The notes beneath the pieces are model-generated. The model was not told where the DNA came from. It did no database searches and saw only the letters and a list, made by a program, of their open reading frames with translations. This document shows positions 6,118-8,261 of a stretch of 8,261 nt of DNA, in pieces (positions within the stretch are counted from its first letter, which is position 1; each line of letters starts with the position of its first letter). Source of the stretch: Planctomycetota bacterium (lineage in GTDB: Bacteria; Planctomycetota; Phycisphaerae; FEN-1346; JAACEH01); contig JAFGPY010000439.1 of the NCBI GenBank assembly GCA_016935955.1, positions 1 to 8,261 on the forward strand, read 5' to 3'. The position numbers and the translations under genes are program-made.

Positions 6118-8261
6118 ATGTTGAAGCGCTCATTGATGATCGTGTCCATCGTGACGACGCTGACGCTGATGTTTGGTGTTGGTGTCGCGCTGGCCCAGGA
6201 ACTGTCCGACAAGGAACATCTCGCCAAGGGCATCGAGCTGTTCACGAACAAGAAGTACGAGGAGGCCATCGATCACCTGAAAGAGATCGACGCCTCCAAG
6301 CTGCCGCAGTTCGATCAGGACAAGCCCGCCCTCTACATGCAGCGGGCCAACGAAGCCCTGGTCAAGCAGAAGGAGACTCTCTCCCTCATGCAGACCGGTC
6401 GCCAGAACCTCCGCAACCAGCAGCACGCCGAGGCCCTGGCCGTCTTCGAGAAGGCGCATGCCAACACCCAGTATCTCGGTGCCGCCGACGCCAAGACGCT
6501 CGAAAGCCTCATCATCCGTGCCAAGCAAGGCCTCAGTGAGTCCGGCCAGAAGCCCGAGGCCGCCACGACTGCGGTCGAGCCGGCCAAGGTTGCCGAGCCC
6601 GTCGCGACCCCGGCCGTTGCCGAGACCACGGACAACGGCGGCATGAAGCCCGTCGTTACGGCTACCCCCGATGTCACCGCAACCGAGACCAAGCCCGTCG
6701 AGCCGGCCGCCGAGATGAAGCCGGTCGTCGAGGAGACCACCACGGCCGTCGTGACGGAAGTCCAGCCGGTGGCGCAGGCGCAGCCGGTGGAGGCCGCCCC
6801 GGCGGTCGACATGGAGGCAATTCGTCAGCAGGCGATGGCCAAGCGCGTCGAGGCCGAGTTGGCTGCCGCACGCCAAGCCATGGAAGACCGCAACTGGGCC
6901 AGGGCCGCGATGGCCTACACCAACGCCCTGTCCATGGACCCCGGCAATGCCGAGGCTCAGGCCGGCAAGGCCAAGGCTGACGGCATGATGGGCATGGGGC
7001 CGAAGTCGCTGCTGGGCAAGGAGAGCGACTGGATCACGATTCAGGTCAAGGAGACCGAGGCCAAGGTGCGTGATGCCCTGGCCAACGCCGAAAGCCTGCG
7101 GGCTGCCGCCAAGGAACCCGAGGACTACAACGAAGCCATTCACCAGCTCCGCGAAGCTCAGCGGCTTATCAAGGCCAACCGTTACCTCAGCCCCGCGATG
7201 CGCGAAGACATGACCGAAGAGGTCATGGTTCTGTGGGCAGCCATCGAGCAGGCCAAGGCCGATCGCGTTGCCGTGATCGATGAACAGCGCAGAGACCAGA
7301 TCGCCGACCGCATCAAGGAACGCGAGCAGCGCGACCAGATGAACCGCGACCGGCAGATCACGAGCCTCTGGACGACGGCCAAGCAGTACCGCGATGTTCG
7401 CGAGTATGACAAAGCGGCCGAGGTCCTCGACCAGTTGCTGGTGATCGACCCGCAGAACGAGCGGGCTCGTCGCTTCCGCGACGACTGCATGTACTTCGCC
7501 GGCCTGGACCATTCGATCAATGTCCGCGTCAACCGCTACCAGGAGAACAAGAAAATCCTCCGCGACGTTGAGGAATCCGCGATTCCCTGGTATGAACTCT
7601 ACATCTATCCGGAGGCCCGCGAGTGGGCCGACCTGACCCGCCGCCGGGCCAAAATGGTGGCCAGCAGCCAGGGCGAAAGCGATGCCGCCACCGAGACGCG
7701 GCGTCGCATGTCGCAGAAGGGGCTCATCAACGGCGTCGACTGGTCGATTCACCTCTCCATGACCGACAGCACGCTGGACAACGTGCTGAACTTCATCCGC
7801 GAAGTGGCCCGTCAGAAGCCCCGCGAGATCAACATCCTGATCGACCGTCGCGGCATCGAAGATGCCGGCGCCGATCTGCAGGCTACGTTGACCCTCGACC
7901 AGAGGGACATCTCCGTCGAGCAGGCCCTGAAGATGGTCCTCGGCAGCGACCTGGGCTATGTCGTCCAGGATGACGGCACCGTGGTTATCTCGGCCCTCGA
8001 CAAGCTCAACGAGAACCTGCCGGTCCGCACCTACTTTGTGCAGGACCTGATCACGCCGATTCCCGACTTCGGTCGCACCGTGCCCCGCATGCGTCTCAGC
8101 GAGGCCATCGAGCAGGGCGGCGACACGGGCGGCGGCGGTGGCATCTTCGACGATGATGACGATGACGAGGACGAGGCTCCCGGCACCGAGGTGCTCCAGC
8201 AGCTCATCGAGCGGACCGTCCGCTCTACGGAGCCGTGGGAGAGCATGGGCGGCCGGGCGAC
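6118..8261 (+). CDS. Secretin-family protein (PilQ/GspD-like) with N-terminal TPRs and STN domain; incomplete at the right edge
   Basis: 714 codons are visible with no stop. Residues 1-26 are a signal peptide: KR at 3-4, a hydrophobic core, and ALA before QE as the probable signal peptidase I site. TPR-like helix pairs lie at about 30-60, 85-118, 245-285 and 412-453; the last two are clearest (ALSMDPGNAEAQ and LLVIDPQNERAR). A Pro/Val/Ala/Thr/Glu-rich linker with KPV repeats fills about 142-232. From 544 to about 625 the pattern is a secretin/TonB short N-terminal (STN) domain: STLDNVLNFI, NILIDRRG, ISVEQALKMVL, then YVVQDDGTVVIS. RTYFVQDLI (637-645) follows, then a Gly run and an acidic tract (671-686), then EVLQQLIERTV and PWESMGG. 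That last part resembles the start of the next periplasmic domain in planctomycete secretins I recall. The pore-forming secretin domain would lie beyond the window and is not seen. Secretins form the outer-membrane channel for pili or type II export; the pilM context suggests a PilQ role. It has its own promoter and a strong ribosome binding site. Confidence 0.78.
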   Translation, partial: MLKRSLMIVSIVTTLTLMFGVGVALAQELSDKEHLAKGIELFTNKKYEEAIDHLKEIDASKLPQFDQDKPALYMQRANEALVKQKETLSLMQTGRQNLRNQQHAEALAVFEKAHANTQYLGAADAKTLESLIIRAKQGLSESGQKPEAATTAVEPAKVAEPVATPAVAETTDNGGMKPVVTATPDVTATETKPVEPAAEMKPVVEETTTAVVTEVQPVAQAQPVEAAPAVDMEAIRQQAMAKRVEAELAAARQAMEDRNWARAAMAYTNALSMDPGNAEAQAGKAKADGMMGMGPKSLLGKESDWITIQVKETEAKVRDALANAESLRAAAKEPEDYNEAIHQLREAQRLIKANRYLSPAMREDMTEEVMVLWAAIEQAKADRVAVIDEQRRDQIADRIKEREQRDQMNRDRQITSLWTTAKQYRDVREYDKAAEVLDQLLVIDPQNERARRFRDDCMYFAGLDHSINVRVNRYQENKKILRDVEESAIPWYELYIYPEAREWADLTRRRAKMVASSQGESDAATETRRRMSQKGLINGVDWSIHLSMTDSTLDNVLNFIREVARQKPREINILIDRRGIEDAGADLQATLTLDQRDISVEQALKMVLGSDLGYVVQDDGTVVISALDKLNENLPVRTYFVQDLITPIPDFGRTVPRMRLSEAIEQGGDTGGGGGIFDDDDDDEDEAPGTEVLQQLIERTVRSTEPWESMGGRA
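8131..8175 (+). other. Gly run plus acidic tract within the secretin-family gene
   Basis: Codons 671-686 encode five Gly, then Ile-Phe, then nine consecutive Asp/Glu residues. The tract sits between the STN domain and the following periplasmic domain, so it is probably a flexible exposed loop. The nucleotide sequence is a mixed GAC/GAT/GAG run rather than a perfect repeat. Confidence 0.8.

Noticed and set aside
5894..6124. 76-codon plus-strand frame with GTG start in the intergenic region
   Set aside because: Codon use unlike the neighbours, no ribosome binding site noted, no family resemblance, and it overlaps the secretin start in another frame.
6114..6539. 141-codon plus-strand frame overlapping the secretin gene
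   Set aside because: An out-of-frame shadow of the 6118 frame. It gives an Arg-rich low-complexity peptide, whereas the 6118 frame has a signal peptide and TPRs.
6130..7752. 540-codon minus-strand open frame, His/Gly/Leu-rich
   Set aside because: It lies opposite the signal peptide, TPR and linker of the secretin-family gene, which is strongly supported in frame from 6118. The repetitive composition mirrors the plus-strand linker.

Overview
GC-rich DNA with strong G/C preference at third codon positions. All genes supported here lie on the + strand. The window is a four-gene type IV pilus / type II secretion-like envelope locus: an actin-like PilM, two bitopic inner-membrane proteins, and a secretin-family outer-membrane protein that runs off the right edge. 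It most resembles the PVC superphylum, with Planctomycetota (Phycisphaerae-like) favoured. The reasons are the very long PilM, the secretin with TPRs ahead of a short STN domain, and the lack of classical PilN, PilO and PilP sequences. No rRNA or other taxonomic marker is present, so the phylum is an inference.

Layout: 1-101 is the last part of an upstream gene, possibly tilS. 102-409 is non-coding and holds a sigma70-like promoter (233-262) and a leader of about 140 nt. 410-2434 is pilM, 674 codons, with a PilN-like membrane segment fused to its C-terminus. 2501-3679 is a PilO/GspM-like membrane protein. 3804-5660 is an uncharacterised 618-residue membrane protein with fibronectin-III-like motifs and a PPEDM repeat tail. 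5661-6117 is a 457-bp intergenic region with a candidate terminator, a second sigma70-like promoter (5847-5874) and a leader of about 240 nt. 6118 to the edge is the secretin-family protein, 714 codons visible and incomplete.

How they probably work together (inference from family knowledge): the PilM actin-like domain sits on the cytoplasmic face. Its own fused transmembrane helix, plus the two following signal-anchored proteins, form an inner-membrane alignment platform reaching into the periplasm. This meets the periplasmic TPR/STN region of the secretin. The order is that of pilM-N-O-P-Q, with the middle genes diverged or fused, and it also recalls the Amuc_1098-1102 locus of Akkermansia. 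No ATPase, prepilin, prepilin peptidase or platform protein PilC is in the window.

I found no CRISPR array, insertion sequence, tRNA or rRNA. The large minus-strand open frames look like shadows of the real genes. I did not find a wholly novel system. The most interesting points are the PilM-PilN fusion and the diverged middle components.
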